A DNA stretch of 64,000 bases from Botryotinia globosa. Its lineage: Eukaryota > Ascomycota > Leotiomycetes > Helotiales > Sclerotiniaceae. The notes under the pieces are model-generated. The model did not search any database, was not told the DNA's origin, and worked only from the letters and a program-made list of their open reading frames with translations. Positions 22,814 to 34,213 of this stretch are shown here, one piece after another. Numbering within the stretch: the first letter of the stretch is position 1; the number at the start of each line of letters is the position of its first letter. The stretch is from NCBI GenBank assembly GCA_014898425.1, contig RCSZ01000015.1, forward strand, positions 1,488,001 through 1,552,000. The letters are read 5' to 3'. A program made the translations under genes and the position numbers.

Positions 22814-24502
22814 TTAGATTTGGCCCTTGATATCAATCGCGCGGAAGGCTTCAGCTTTGGCAGTTTCAAAAATCTGACCGGCCTGGCCAGAAAGAAATCG
22901 AAGGTCGCCATCTTTCTCTACTAACAACGCCTGTCCATTGTGGTCACAAATGAATTGGGCAGCATCGCCGTCGGATTCGAATCCTAGTTCTTCCGTGACG
23001 AACCTTAATTTGACCTCGGGTTTGTAACTACGATGTGTTAGTTGGTCCATTAAAGCGATTACGATTGGATTGACGTACGTTCTGCAAATCTTCGATAAAG
23101 CAGCCAAACGTTCTCGGGCGACAAACATATCCATGAGATATGCTCCCATATTCGGAGTATCGAGGTAAAGTCTAAAGAATTTGTGATAATTGCCCAACGC
23201 CAATGCCGAACGTACACTCAATGCGTGTATTACCGCTTCGGATTCCTTCTCTGCTTTTGTTAGATCCGCGATGACATCATTTAATGCGGTGCGGTTAGCT
23301 GTGTGAATAAAATATAAAATACGATATGCCTTGAACTCCACTGGATTACCACCTATCTTCTGGGCATAAAGAGCCCGAAGTTGAGTCTGGCATTGATTAT
23401 ACTCACCGAGATCCCCCTTCTCCAATGCAATTCGCGCGTGGATTTCGTAGACAGTAACAGTAAATTCATTCTTGATACGCTGAACCGTAAGGTCCTGGCG
23501 CATAGATTTGAATTGGTCGCAGATGTAAGAATAGTTTCCTTCCTTCTTCCACTTCTTTTTCAACAGATCTAGCGTTTCCCGTAGGATGTACTCAGGGCGA
23601 ACCTGTGAAGCAACGGGTGCAGTAGTCAAACGGAAGTACTCTTTTTCTAATGTTGTATTTGTACCGATCAAGGGCCCCATCATTGGTTCCGGTGTAGGTG
23701 TTTTAGATTTATAGGTAGATTTATAGCCACCATCAAATCGTTTTTGTCGCTTCTCTAGGTTCTTCTGAAACTTACTTGTACCTTTATGGGAGAGATCGTC
23801 TTGGAATGGTTGTTGTCGTTTGTCAAATCGTTGTTTGGAGGGTGTTAAATTGGCACGATCATCATTTCCCGCGCGGTTGTTAGCACGCCAGGGCGGCATT
23901 ACTGCGAGGTTCTCATCACTGCTTCCTTCTATAGATTTTCTCTTCTTGGCCGAATTCGCAAGACCGGTGGAAGCTAGTTGAAAATTCAGGGATTCCTGCT
24001 GCCATGCAGCGGCTGCCTTTGTTCGCTCTCTTTGTATTAATTGTTGAGGAAGTGGATAATTATCCCAATCACGGGAGAAGAGTGTGTCGGTATCGGATGC
24101 CTCGGTGATGGTCTTTTTTAACATATTTTCCATGTCTGGACGTTCAATACCGGCGATGGCATGCGCGACATCGAATGAACGTTGAACGTAATTACGAACT
24201 GACTGTGGCCAGTCTCTCTTCTTCTGGACAGGAGGTGGTGTTGATTGAGGGGGTGATTGCTGGGGGATTACTGCTGGGTTATACATTATGGGTGGGGCTT
24301 GACTAAATGATTGTCGAACTTGCACTGGATGATAAGCTGGGGCAACTATCGGCGCGACTGTAGAATTTTTGTCAGAAACCAGTATATAGATATTGGAACA
24401 AAAAAGCATTGCTGGAGCTGTGGGTTACTCACCTTGCTGATAGCCATATGAGCCTGTCGTACCTGGAGGCGGTGGAATATTAGAGTTCCATTGTGAAGCC
24501 AT
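22814..24502 (-). CDS. SAC3/GANP/THP3-like PCI-domain protein
   Basis: Exon 1 is 24433-24502 and exon 2 is 22814-24357 (75-nt intron, GTGAGT donor, CTACAG acceptor), giving 537 aa. The protein starts MASQWNSNIPPPPG. It has a Pro/Gln-rich N-terminus, a KKRDWPQSVRNYVQRSF segment, a basic middle region (about 160-240) and a C-terminal SAC3/PCI region starting LEKEYFRLT and continuing through RPEYILRETL, MRQDLTVQRIKNEFTV and YEIHARIALEKGDLGEYNQC. This arrangement matches the THP3/LENG8 branch of the SAC3 family, which works in nuclear mRNA biogenesis, splicing and export, rather than TREX-2 Sac3 itself. A nuclear role follows from the family. It is transcribed divergently from VPS36. Confidence 0.88.
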
Positions 24503-25001
24503 CGTATTGTACATATAGAACTTATGCTTTTACGCTCTTAGATATTAGTGATGCGATACAGGAAACGTAACAAGGTCTTCGATAAGAAAGATTCTTGAGA
24601 AGATGGTGTGTAGAATGTATCTGATTTTTTCATAGAATAGTTGTCGACGGTGTGAAGTGGTGAAGTGGTGGAATGTTTTGAAAGAATGGCTAGTTTGCCT
24701 AGGTGGAAATGGACAATTAACCGAATGAGAGTTGTTGTATACATAGTTAGTCGATCAGTCACGAGACAGAAAAGGCGGGAAAAACTTGCTACGGTAGTCC
24801 GAGTAGTCAGGATTGCCCAATTTACAGCAGTCATGATTACATCACGATAAGGGAATGATAGTGAATGTGAATTTGTCTTAACCTTCTGCAAGGACCTGCA
24901 GATGCTGCAATCGTTTGTTCTCACTGTTCCCAGCAGATGTGCACTGCATTGTCCCCAGACAGATATCAGAAAAACTCTCAGTACATGGCTTGCGTGGACG
25001 A
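24503..25001. promoter_or_regulatory. Divergent promoter between SAC3-like gene and VPS36
   Basis: A 499-bp region between two oppositely oriented start codons. Overlapping short frames on both strands have no family features. No specific binding site is identified. Confidence 0.6.
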
Positions 25002-27026
25002 ATGTTTTTAAAACATTTAGACCTCACAACTGCTTTGAGGCCATCCTATTTGCCAGATGAGGTCAACCTCTTTGTCCAAGACAATGTTGGGCTTTATGAG
25101 GGGTAAGTGTTTGCTCAAGCAAGCAATATGAGAAAGAGATTTGCCTAACTAAATTGTAAACAGGAAATACAAAATTCCTGATCATCAGAATGGTCAGGTC
25201 TACTTGACATCTCATCGAATATGTTATGTAGACAATGATGACCCAAGAAGGAATTCTACAGCAATAGATCTCAAAGACGTTGATCGTTATGAATTTTACG
25301 TAAGAGCTACTAGCTATATTCTTGAGGCTATACATAGTTAATATCGTTACAGGCTGGTTTTTTGAAATCATCCGCCAAGATTACTCTTGTCCCGAAGCCT
25401 TCGAAACGATCTTCAGTCCAAAATCGAGCTCTAACAAGTCTACACTCTCCATCCAGAAGTGCGACATCATCTCCATTATCACGAACCGATAGTCCATTCC
25501 ATCTGCCAGCTTCCGAGCCTACACCCGCAAGTAGTGCGACATGGATTTGTCCTATCTGTTCTTTCTCGAATCCTGTCCCCTCGAATTTCGATCCGGTCAC
25601 ATCCAATGCAAACACTCCTTTGCCCCCATGCTTAGCATGTGGTATCAGACCTCCTTTCGCTCTTATTCTTAAGGCAGCTATATCGAGTGCGGGCAACAGA
25701 CCAACTCCCTCTACTACAACCCCGGTTAAAACACCCTTACCAGTGAGAGGCCGGCCAGATGCCCCTCGTCCGCAATCTGATTCTTGGGATACACCCTCGA
25801 GTCATTTCGGAGCTGAAGATGAGTCTCCCTCTGGTGGAGCCAATGAAGCATCCTTTGCTTGTCCTAGATGCACGTTCTTAAATCATCCATCGCTCATGGC
25901 TTGTGAGCTTTGCGGGGCTCCACTACTGTCACAAGACCTCCCAACTGGATTAAGTCCCTCACAACGACGTAAAATGTCCCCAGGCCCAACATTGAATCAT
26001 CTGCCAGCGCCTGGGACGGAAACCAATGAGAGCATCAAATTGTCATTTCGAGGTGGTGGAGAAAAAGTGTTTCTCGAACGTCTCAAAGCATCCATGACAC
26101 AGCGTAAATGGCTTCTTCAAAACGCTCCCCCGATACCCAAAACCAATCGTCATGTTAGGACAGATAGTGGATCAGGGTCGGGTAGTTCTACACCAAATGG
26201 CGAGCGGACGAAAACGGTTGGAATCGCAGGCCTGGAACAAAGACGTCTTGAAGTCCGTAAGAATAACGAACTTGTCATAGGAAACGCTTTTGAGGATCTC
26301 GACGCATTGATGGCGTCGGCCAAAGAGATTATTGCCCTTGCCGAATCATTTGCCAGCAGTAATAATGCAAATGGAAATACTGAATCTAATGCAGTTGCAA
26401 GTGCCCTTGGTTTAGTAACGACGAAAGATATGCTTGGTGGTGGGAGCAATTCCGAGTCATTGTATATTTCAGAGTTGTCAAGGAATCTTGCAGAGTTTCT
26501 CACAGATGATGCTAGAGGAATCCTGCGCAAGACTGGAGGTATTATTAGTCTGGTTGATCTATGGGCTACTTTCAACCGTGCTCGGGGTGGCGTTGAACTC
26601 GTTAGTCCGCTGGACTTCGAAAAGGCTGCAAGATTATGGGAGAAGCTGAAGCTTCCTGTACGGCTGAGACAGTTTCGTAGTGGAGTACTAGTGGTTCAAG
26701 GCAGTGATAGAACTGATGAAAAGACTATCAAAACTTTGCTGGCATGGTTGAGAGATCTGCATGTATTTCCACCGGAGAAGGAAGTGCCATGGGACTGGCA
26801 AGAATTTGGGCAGGGTGTCACATCACAGGACGCCGCAGAACGTTTTGGATGGAGCATAGGAGTAGCTGAAGAAGAACTTGAAATGGCTGAGGAAAGAGGT
26901 GCTTTATGTAGGGAAGTAAGTATAGAAGGCGTGAAGTTCTGGGAGAACTGGATCGACTCAGCGCAGTCGCCAGCACCCAATCTACAGCTGGCCGATGTTG
27001 GCAATCTTGCTGCCAGCTACATATAA
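25002..27026 (+). CDS. VPS36: ESCRT-II subunit Vps36
   Basis: Three exons (25002-25102, 25164-25299, 25353-27026), giving 636 aa; introns are 61 nt (GTAAGT) and 53 nt (GTAAGA..TTACAG). Vps36 links ESCRT-II to ubiquitinated cargo and ESCRT-I on endosomes. The N-terminal GLUE domain begins MFLKHLDLTTALRPSYLPDEV and is split by two NZF zinc fingers, as in yeast: WICPICSFSN..CLACG (about 142-185) and FACPRCTFLNHP..CELCG (about 246-270). GLUE resumes at KLSFRGGGEKVFLERLK. The C-terminal EAP30 winged-helix part (about 330-636) includes LYISELSRNLAEFLTDDARGI, MSLVDL-like IISLVDLWATFNRARG and AAERFGWSIGVAEEELEMAEE. The ATG at 25002 was chosen because it is the family start; an upstream in-frame TTG is ignored. 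Confidence 0.95.
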
Positions 27027-28050
27027 CATACATGGATTACATACTTTGAATAGTAAATAAATATATCAGGCATAAATGTAAGAAGTTTTTGTACAGCTTT
27101 CCAAAATCAAAGCCAAAATGTTTTCAACTGATAAAGCATGAAGTGTGAAATGTTTCCCTCCTTCATCTCTAGTGGTGAAGTCTTCCAAATAATTATCTTC
27201 CTGCATTCTGTATACGATTCAACCCGGGCACAAGATTGCCCAACACTATAAGTCTCTTTTTGCCCTGTTTCTTTTAAGCATTCCGGCCCTCATGTAAAAA
27301 TTTCAGCGATTCTCTTCTATCAACCTGTCGCTCTTTACAACAGCTGGAAATCCCAGATTTATACCATACGGGCAAAGCAGGTTAAATCTAACTTTCCATT
27401 AACACCTTGCATAGGTACCAGAATTTCGAGTCTAAGCCTCCATCACAAGCGACAATACCTCCAGCTACCAAACCTACTAACACGGAGTTTCAAGATCATT
27501 TGACGAGATCTATTTCTACCAAAATGATTGGTTGTTTGGGAACATATGAGCAAAGACACTTGCATGATTTCATACTCACTTAGATAATGTGGAAAGGATA
27601 AGTGGAGAGTCGAGAATGATAAGCGAGGAGCTACATAGGAGGTAGGATAGGAAGGGTAATGGATATCTCGCATTGATGGTACAGCAACTATATGGCATTG
27701 AAATTCGGTGCGCTTGCTAGCCGGTCAATTCTTCGTGTAAGATTTCGTCTTGCGATGCGGTACTGAATCGGTATGGCCATCTACTTATTACTGCTGTCGA
27801 CAAAATATTGCAAATGTAGCCAGGTACGGCTAGTAAGACCATCATGTTCTTGTACAGCTTTGTCCTCTTCTATTTAGGTCACTCTCTTTTTGTGATCTTT
27901 TACCTGTTCAAAACATCACACAACATCATATATTAAATCTTCAGAAATCCAGACAATCAACCAACATACCCTACATTATCTTCCATCTTCCCTTCACCAT
28001 CAAAGTATCAGGCAAATAACTTCTCTGCCTAGACTACTTCCACAACAAAA
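27027..28050. other. Intergenic, no supported gene
   Basis: The VPS36 3' flank and the promoter of the next gene. Pyrimidine-rich with CACACAACATCA-type leader sequence at about 27910-28045. Confidence 0.5.
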
Positions 28051-28645
28051 ATGGACGCAGATATGACCAGGCCATTAAATCCCTCATCACTACCAATGGT
28101 ACCAGGCCCAGAGACTTTCTACCAAATTCCCCCAAACTTCGACCAGTCGAGATCTCCAACCTCAATTTCTATATCACAATTCCAAGGTCAATTACCTTTA
28201 CCCAGACAGGATACCCTAAGCCCCGAAAAGGAACTAAAGAGCGATAGAATCATGAAGGGAGTCATTGGACTCAATTTCCGCCCAGGAGTGGAAATCGGAA
28301 ATGGAGATTGGAATTTAACTTCTGCACCAAGTGTGAAACCAACTTCGACCTCCGGGCCGACAGATTCGAGTTCGAATCATTTCTATGGATTCTATTGGAC
28401 TTGTTGTCATAAGATAGCCGAGAAAGCCACGGTCTTGGGTAGTATGAGAGGTGTGGTGGAGAGTGCTGTTAAGAGACTGGTGAGTTATATTTCCTCTATT
28501 TCTGGTTGGATTGAGATGATGGGGCGAGCTTTTGCTAATGATGACTTGACAGTGTAAGAAAAGGAATTCGCTTGCGGAGAACAAGTGTGAAGAGTGTGGG
28601 CACTTGGTTTGTCGAGACTGTGAAAAGGTTGCCGAGTGCGAATAG
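28051..28645 (+). CDS. Small cysteine-pair protein, unknown function
   Basis: Exon 1 is 28051-28479 and exon 2 is 28553-28645 (73-nt intron, GTGAGT donor, TTGACAG acceptor), giving 173 aa. Splicing replaces a stop-bound intron readthrough with a cysteine-rich end: KCEECGHLVCRDCEKVAEC. With WTCCHK upstream at about residue 115, this gives paired C-x2-C knuckles suggestive of a small zinc-binding module. The N-terminal 100 residues are Pro/Ser-rich and probably disordered. No signal peptide or membrane segment is evident. It resembles the short zinc-ribbon-like hypothetical proteins common in Leotiomycetes, but I cannot assign a family. Its neighbour 540 bp downstream is another small cysteine-containing protein in the same orientation. 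Confidence 0.68.
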
Positions 28646-29184
28646 GTAAATTGTGGATGGGAAGTGCGGAATGCATGGAGAAGGATTGTGTAGGGAATGG
28701 AGTAGAGAAGTGGATCGCAAAGGCAGGAAAGGCAATTGATTGACAATCAGTGATCATCTTCTTAAGGTAGAAGAATTTCAGCAATACATTTTTATGAGGT
28801 TGCAGCAGTGATTAGTAGTATGGTAGAATTGAAGTCGGTATTGTGTGTACAATTCTAATCACTACTGGAAGTGAATTGAAGAAGATGCACTCTTGTGTGA
28901 CTCGAATGCATTTCTTTTGCCAGATGACTGTTTGTTAGAATAGATACTTAAATTGAGTGGACAGAGAATCAAATCTTTTGACTCTTCTCCTAATCATGTA
29001 TGAATCCGCCAGATCAAATATTCATCTCAGAGTATGCCAGCCAGAACTAACCTGTTGATATTCTTACCCTTACCCTCCCCAATCTGAAAACCAAATCAAA
29101 TCCCAAACCAACAAAGTTTCCAGGCCTGACTTCAAACCAAGACCCAATACCATAATTTAATACATAACAATCAACAGACCAACC
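28646..29184. other. Intergenic between two small cysteine-containing genes
   Basis: No gene supported; contains the 3' flank of one gene and the promoter of the next. Confidence 0.5.
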
Positions 29185-29929
29185 ATGCAAACTCCTCAGG
29201 AAGAAACCTTTCAGTGCCCTCGAAAACACATTCACAAAGTAAGTCACCATTGCCTTTTCCGCACATGTATCACTAAAATTTATTGAACAGAAAGTAGAAG
29301 CTTACACTGAATACTGTATTCGTGGTTGCCCCGACCATTGCGGATGCTACCGTCACACTTCTGAGAGTGGTCACAAAATCCAACAGCTTGCAAGGAGAGA
29401 AAGAAAAGTGTCTGAAAGAGAGATAAAAGTGGCCGAAGAGAAAGATGGACTTGCTGATAGGAGCGTGTATCTTGAACAGTGGAACAATGTGATCTCATTA
29501 AGAAGTACTGTGATCTCATCAAGAGAGGCTTTACTTGAAATAGCGAAAGAAGAGTTCGAGAGAAAGAAAAAAGAGCTTCTTCCGCCCAAAAGTTGGTTCG
29601 AACAGATCGAAGAATGGTCCGAAAATACATCGCAATGTGCTCAAGACGGCTCATCGTATGAATCTTATGGAAGGAAGCCCCGCTCTAATAGTAATGGCTC
29701 GCTTCAACCAACCCGTGCGCTGGATTCGGGAGAGAGACCACGTCACCGCCGTTCATTTCACGGTGACCGTCCAACGCAACCGCGTGAAGAACCAAGTCGT
29801 GCGAGAAGATCTAGTTCCGCCAGTTATCATAATCGCCAAGATTCGAATCAACCTGCTATACGGATAACACCTCCGGGAATTGATACACACTCGGTGACGA
29901 ATACCTGGGGCAATTTTAATGAGTATTGA
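29185..29929 (+). CDS. Small Cys/His-rich, coiled-coil protein, unknown function
   Basis: Exon 1 is 29185-29238 and exon 2 is 29291-29929 (52-nt intron, GTAAGT donor, GAACAG acceptor), giving 230 aa. The N-terminal 45 residues hold a Cys/His cluster (QCPRKHIHK, then YCIRGCPDHCGCYRH) that could bind zinc. Residues about 50-115 are highly charged and heptad-like (ERKVSEREIKVAEEK..EIAKEEFERKKKELL), indicating a coiled coil. The C-terminal half is Arg/Ser/Pro-rich and probably disordered. No family is recognised. Without the intron the frame would need a GTG start, so the two-exon model is better. A 9-bp minisatellite follows within 90 bp of the stop. Confidence 0.68.
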
Positions 29930-30015
29930 ACTCCACTCAACAACATTTTCTCGCTACGATAGCCTGGATTATCTCAATAGACTTATGTGATGTTTTCGGG
30001 TTTGCTTTTTCTTGG

Positions 30016-30106
30016 AAGGATATGAAGGATATGAAGGATATGAAGGATATGAAGGATATGAAGGATATGAAGGATATGAAGGATATGAAGGATATGAAGG
30101 ATATGA
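30016..30106. repeat. 9-bp minisatellite (AAGGATATG)n
   Basis: Ten perfect tandem copies. The unit is a multiple of three, so any frame through it encodes a repeated tripeptide (Lys-Asp-Met on the plus strand); no supported gene contains it. Confidence 0.95.
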
Positions 30107-31073
30107 TATTAGGAATTAGTGAGACTTTATCAACACATCCAAGGACACTACCCGAAAGTGACGAGGACAATTGAATCAATTCTTTTGTGACTGCGTTCAA
30201 ATATGTCAGGGCAAGTGGTGAAAGATGTGGTGCAACGAGCTAGTCATCGGTGTCATTCAATCGCTGACACGAGTAGAATTCGTAAGCAATAACCTTAGTG
30301 ATCAATGTTACTTGAACAACTAATGACTGAAAACCCCAGATAGAGTGTTGTAAGCTTCCAAGGTTAGTATGAATTTCTAGTATTCCAGAAAAGATGATGC
30401 TAATCGACTCAATTGACACCAGTGCGCCCGACATTGAGTCTAGTGAATTCACAAGGATGGGGCAATTTTTGACAGCAGCGGAAAAGATTACTTTGTGGAC
30501 TCTGATCCTATGCAAGACGCATCTCAACGGTCTCTTATCATAATAAGATACGTGTAGTGGCAAGTTAATGTTCCTTGTCCACGTCTGCAACTCTCCCAAA
30601 CGTACATTACAAAAGGATCTGTGGGTTCTCTCCTAGAAGAACATCTTACAGTATTGTCAAGACGAAAATGGAAGCATAGAAGTATTAGTTACACTTACCA
30701 AGAAGCTTGGGGTTTGCTTGAGTCACTGTTGCAGGAAATCGGAGCCAGAGTAGAGACGAAATGCAGGTGGTGGAGGTAGATGCGAGCGAGTCGAGATAAA
30801 TCTAAGCAAGACATCTGCGCCGCTTGTAGGTCAAGCAGCTGAATTAGAACTTCAAATATTGAAAATTTGATATTTTAGTAGTGGTTTCATGAATGGAAAA
30901 TCAATGGGAAATGCAGATTAGAAGGTGATTTGATTTCACTCGGAGAATTTATAATTAGAAAGAAAGTATTTATTAGGAAATATGTGATATTTTTTGAGGT
31001 TTATTTTACTGACTGTTTTCATAGAAAAGAATGATGGAATAGAACGAGAAGGAATGAAGGAGATCCGACTTAC
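30107..31073. other. Intergenic, no supported gene
   Basis: The 3' flank of the first 2EXR gene. Short minus-strand frames around 30240-30599 have no family features. Confidence 0.45.
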
Positions 31074-32342
31074 TCACCAGCGGAATTCCAACAGCTTGGA
31101 TCTGGCGTCCATTCTGAGCTTAAACTGTTTTTCTAAATACTTCAAATGTTTTTCTTTCTCAAACTGCTTCCGGAGGAACATCTGTCTCTCAATACAACGC
31201 TTGCATCTTGTTGAAACCTTAGCACCAGGTAGAATCGTGACCTGTGGCATTTTGAATGTAGAGCCTGCTCTCACTGCCGCAAATTCATTATGGGAGGCCT
31301 CAACTCTGAGCATCTTCTCAATATAAGTCGTCCAATTATCTCGATTAATTGGCAAGTCAAAGGTGTGGTAAAGTGTACAGTCGGCAACCTGAAGAATAAA
31401 TTCATCGAGATCTTGGAAGATGAAATTTGTAAAAACCATTGGCTGCGATGTAAGGATTGGTTTTTCCGAAAAGTCGTGGCTCAGATTCAGCCAAAATCTT
31501 GTTTCTGGTGTGATTTGAACTCTCTTGACAGCCCAAGGATGGATTAACCAGTCCCTCAACACCTCATCCGCGCGACGCCAAGGCTGCAAACCTGCAGGCA
31601 GTGGAATATCTTCGTGAAAAAAGGCAAATTCCGCTGGGTGGTCCCATCGTAGATCATAATTCCACTGGATGTTGTCGAAATTGAAGATATCCATATCTGG
31701 ATTGAATGGAACTGATGGCTGCAAAGGGAATGAAAAGAGATCTTCGCGAATGCTTTCAAATTCACGACTCTGTTTATCTATAAAATAAAAGTCTGAGAAG
31801 TTGGACGGGCGATAATTTTCAAGTGTTCCTATTGGCAAATTTTCGTGTCTGAGTTCAATATTCCTGGGCACAGCAGCGATGTTGTGATAAAATGTAGCGA
31901 CTGCGTTTCTACTCTCATAGCAAGTCCAAAATGCAGCGGATATACCATTGTAAGATACAATGTTGAGAGGGCAAAGAGCTCTTGGAATGGATAGCTGGAA
32001 ATATCTTCCATGTTCATAGTGTAGCTCCTCTATAGGCAACACGCAATTCTTCCATCCAACAAGGCGCGGAGTAACAGTATGCCCCCAGATCATACGTCTG
32101 ATATCCAAGGGGAGCTTAGAAAAGAGATGGAACTCTGTATGGAATCCTGTAGGGCCTTGAGATTGTTGAGGATTGTTATTGTCAGTCTCGTGTTCGACAG
32201 CTAGTGTCATATCTGCTAATTCTTGCCAGGCATTTTCGAACTCATCCCGCTTTCTGATAACCTCAGTTTCTCCAGTAGATTTGACTGTTGATTCAACTTG
32301 GAACTCAAGCGCAAGGCTTGACAAGTCTTGGAATGTATCCAT
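31074..32342 (-). CDS. 2EXR-family protein, copy 1
   Basis: A 422-aa frame from ATG 32342 (MDTFQDLSSLALEF); the frame is open upstream, but the copy-2 alignment supports this start. At about residue 70 the 2EXR signature appears, FHLFSKLPLDIRRMIWGHTV. Further conserved blocks are FWTCYESRNAVATFYHN, FENFIFQDLDE-like FTNFIFQDLDEFILQ, RVEASHNEFAAVRAGSTFKMP and a C-terminal C-x2-C (TRCKRCIERQ). 2EXR proteins are abundant in filamentous ascomycetes and have no established biochemical role; they are F-box-like in style. The stop codon lies within TGGTGAGTAAG, a perfect splice donor, so either the gene ends here or the last codon is spliced onward. Copy 2 at 34.2 kb is a close paralogue including its 5' flank. 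Confidence 0.8.
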   Translation of the reverse strand: MDTFQDLSSLALEFQVESTVKSTGETEVIRKRDEFENAWQELADMTLAVEHETDNNNPQQSQGPTGFHTEFHLFSKLPLDIRRMIWGHTVTPRLVGWKNCVLPIEELHYEHGRYFQLSIPRALCPLNIVSYNGISAAFWTCYESRNAVATFYHNIAAVPRNIELRHENLPIGTLENYRPSNFSDFYFIDKQSREFESIREDLFSFPLQPSVPFNPDMDIFNFDNIQWNYDLRWDHPAEFAFFHEDIPLPAGLQPWRRADEVLRDWLIHPWAVKRVQITPETRFWLNLSHDFSEKPILTSQPMVFTNFIFQDLDEFILQVADCTLYHTFDLPINRDNWTTYIEKMLRVEASHNEFAAVRAGSTFKMPQVTILPGAKVSTRCKRCIERQMFLRKQFEKEKHLKYLEKQFKLRMDARSKLLEFRW

Positions 32343-34213
32343 TGTGTGTGGTAAAATTCTGTTTTGCTGGGTAGAGTGAGTTGTGATGCTGTCTATACTA
32401 ATGATGATACTTATTGTTGAGTATTGTTGAGTATTATTGAGTATTGATGTAGTAACTATGTAGCTGAATGATTCTGAATAAAATTGAATTAGATGGGAAC
32501 CCATCACTATTATATTTCGTTAGAGGATTTTGTCGTGTTGTTGTCTTCGAGGTGAGTGATGTCTGTACCAATTGCTTTGTCATTAACAATGCTTGATTCT
32601 TTGAGAACAGAGTAAAGGACAATAAGCAGTACAAGAAACCTTTCTTATAGTAGATAAAAGAAGACCTCGAAGGATAAATCTGTCTTAGGGACAAGGCAGT
32701 TGGAAACGTACACTTGTGATTATGAACAGAAGATGAAGGAATGATCATAATAATCTTATAGTAGTGTTGTATAAAAATAACTCTACAACTCTTGTTCTCT
32801 TTCTTTAGTCCGTTCAATTCATTGTCCATTGCACTATCCGCGAAGAGATGCCACCGAGACATCACACTATGCCAGACATACAGAGGGTGATTATAAGGAT
32901 AAGTGTACAAACACTTTCATGAATGTGGCCAAATATTTCGAGGTAAGCTTGACTGAAAATATATTGCAAGTAGTAATATGTGTCAGGCCACGGGGGTAAA
33001 TTCATGATATTCGATGATCACAATAATACTTAGATTTGTGCCGGTTTTCGAGAGGCTTGTCAGTTTTCCGTTATTCTGTCCCATTTGGACTGAATGAACG
33101 GAAATAAGCTTCTTATTGGATTGATAGTTGAGAGCTGTGCGTCTCTGTGTTCTCACACTCTTTCTGCGCCCTTTTCCTTGCTCCTGCCCAGACTAAATCG
33201 AAATCAGGATTTATACATACTTTTCAAGATGATGAAAGACACAGCGGGGAAAGAAAATGATGACATGGTGATTATGACTAGGTACCTGGGTAGATGGTGA
33301 CGCCCCGGGTCTCGGCGCCATTCAACCACTTACGCAGGCAAAATTACAATTTCACGAATCGTTTAAATTGATGATTCTCAAATGCTATTTATCAAGAAAG
33401 AAAAACAAGAAGGCGCGTGGTAGACTTGGTTTAAACCTTTTAGCTTTCGAGAGAAGAGATACAGATCGGATATGATAATTCATGAGTGGTCCGAGACTTG
33501 ATCTTGGTAAATTCGAGAGAATGGGAAGATTCTCAACTACAGAAATAGAGATTTGCTTTATCAATGCTAATCTGGCGGTAATGCGAGTCAACAAATAGTC
33601 TCATACCGGAGGGATATTTTAGTAGTCTGTCTGCACTCTTGCTTCTCCGGTTGTACTTCTCCTAGACAGACACCACGAATAGTCCCACGAGCCGTCTGTT
33701 ACAGAAGTCTTCACAGCGTTATCAAGAGAAAGATGACAAAAATGCCCGGGCTCACAATAAGGCTAATCATATTTACGAAGGATGTTAGATTTTTTCTCGG
33801 TTTCCGGAACTTCATTTTTATTAGTGAAGGCGGGAACAACAGGGGAAAAAATGCGGATTTAGCCGAGAAAAGTTTGAAGAGGGCATTTCCACTACATTTG
33901 TACTAAGCTGGAAATTTGACTCTTAAATTCGGGAGAGATTGAAAATATGTTTATCATTGGTGATTAGCGACGGAAGAGATATTATATATGCCAGGGACTC
34001 ATTGTTTACAATTGGATGACTAAAGGGGCAAGTCTCATTTCACTTTAAGCATGCAAATTGGGCGAGGAAGGGAATTATTATATAGAATGCAGAGAAGTAT
34101 ATTTTTGGTGTTTTTCCGTTGCGTGTTTTTTTAAAGAAAGACTTAAGAAAGCTTGAGAGAAGTGATGGAAGAGACTTCACTCACCAGGAGTAGTCAGGTG
34201 GATCCTACGGATT
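32343..34213. other. Intergenic between 2EXR copies 1 and 2
   Basis: About 32450-32830 is homologous to the sequence upstream of copy 2 (about 35530-35800), so the duplicated unit includes the promoter. The remainder shows no gene. Confidence 0.55.

Noticed and set aside
25328..25696. Minus-strand frame antisense to VPS36
   Set aside because: It is a shadow of the VPS36 coding frame, which has clear GLUE and NZF domains on the plus strand.
30016..30106. Possible CRISPR-like array
   Set aside because: The 9-bp units are directly tandem with no spacers, so it is a minisatellite; the genome is also fungal.
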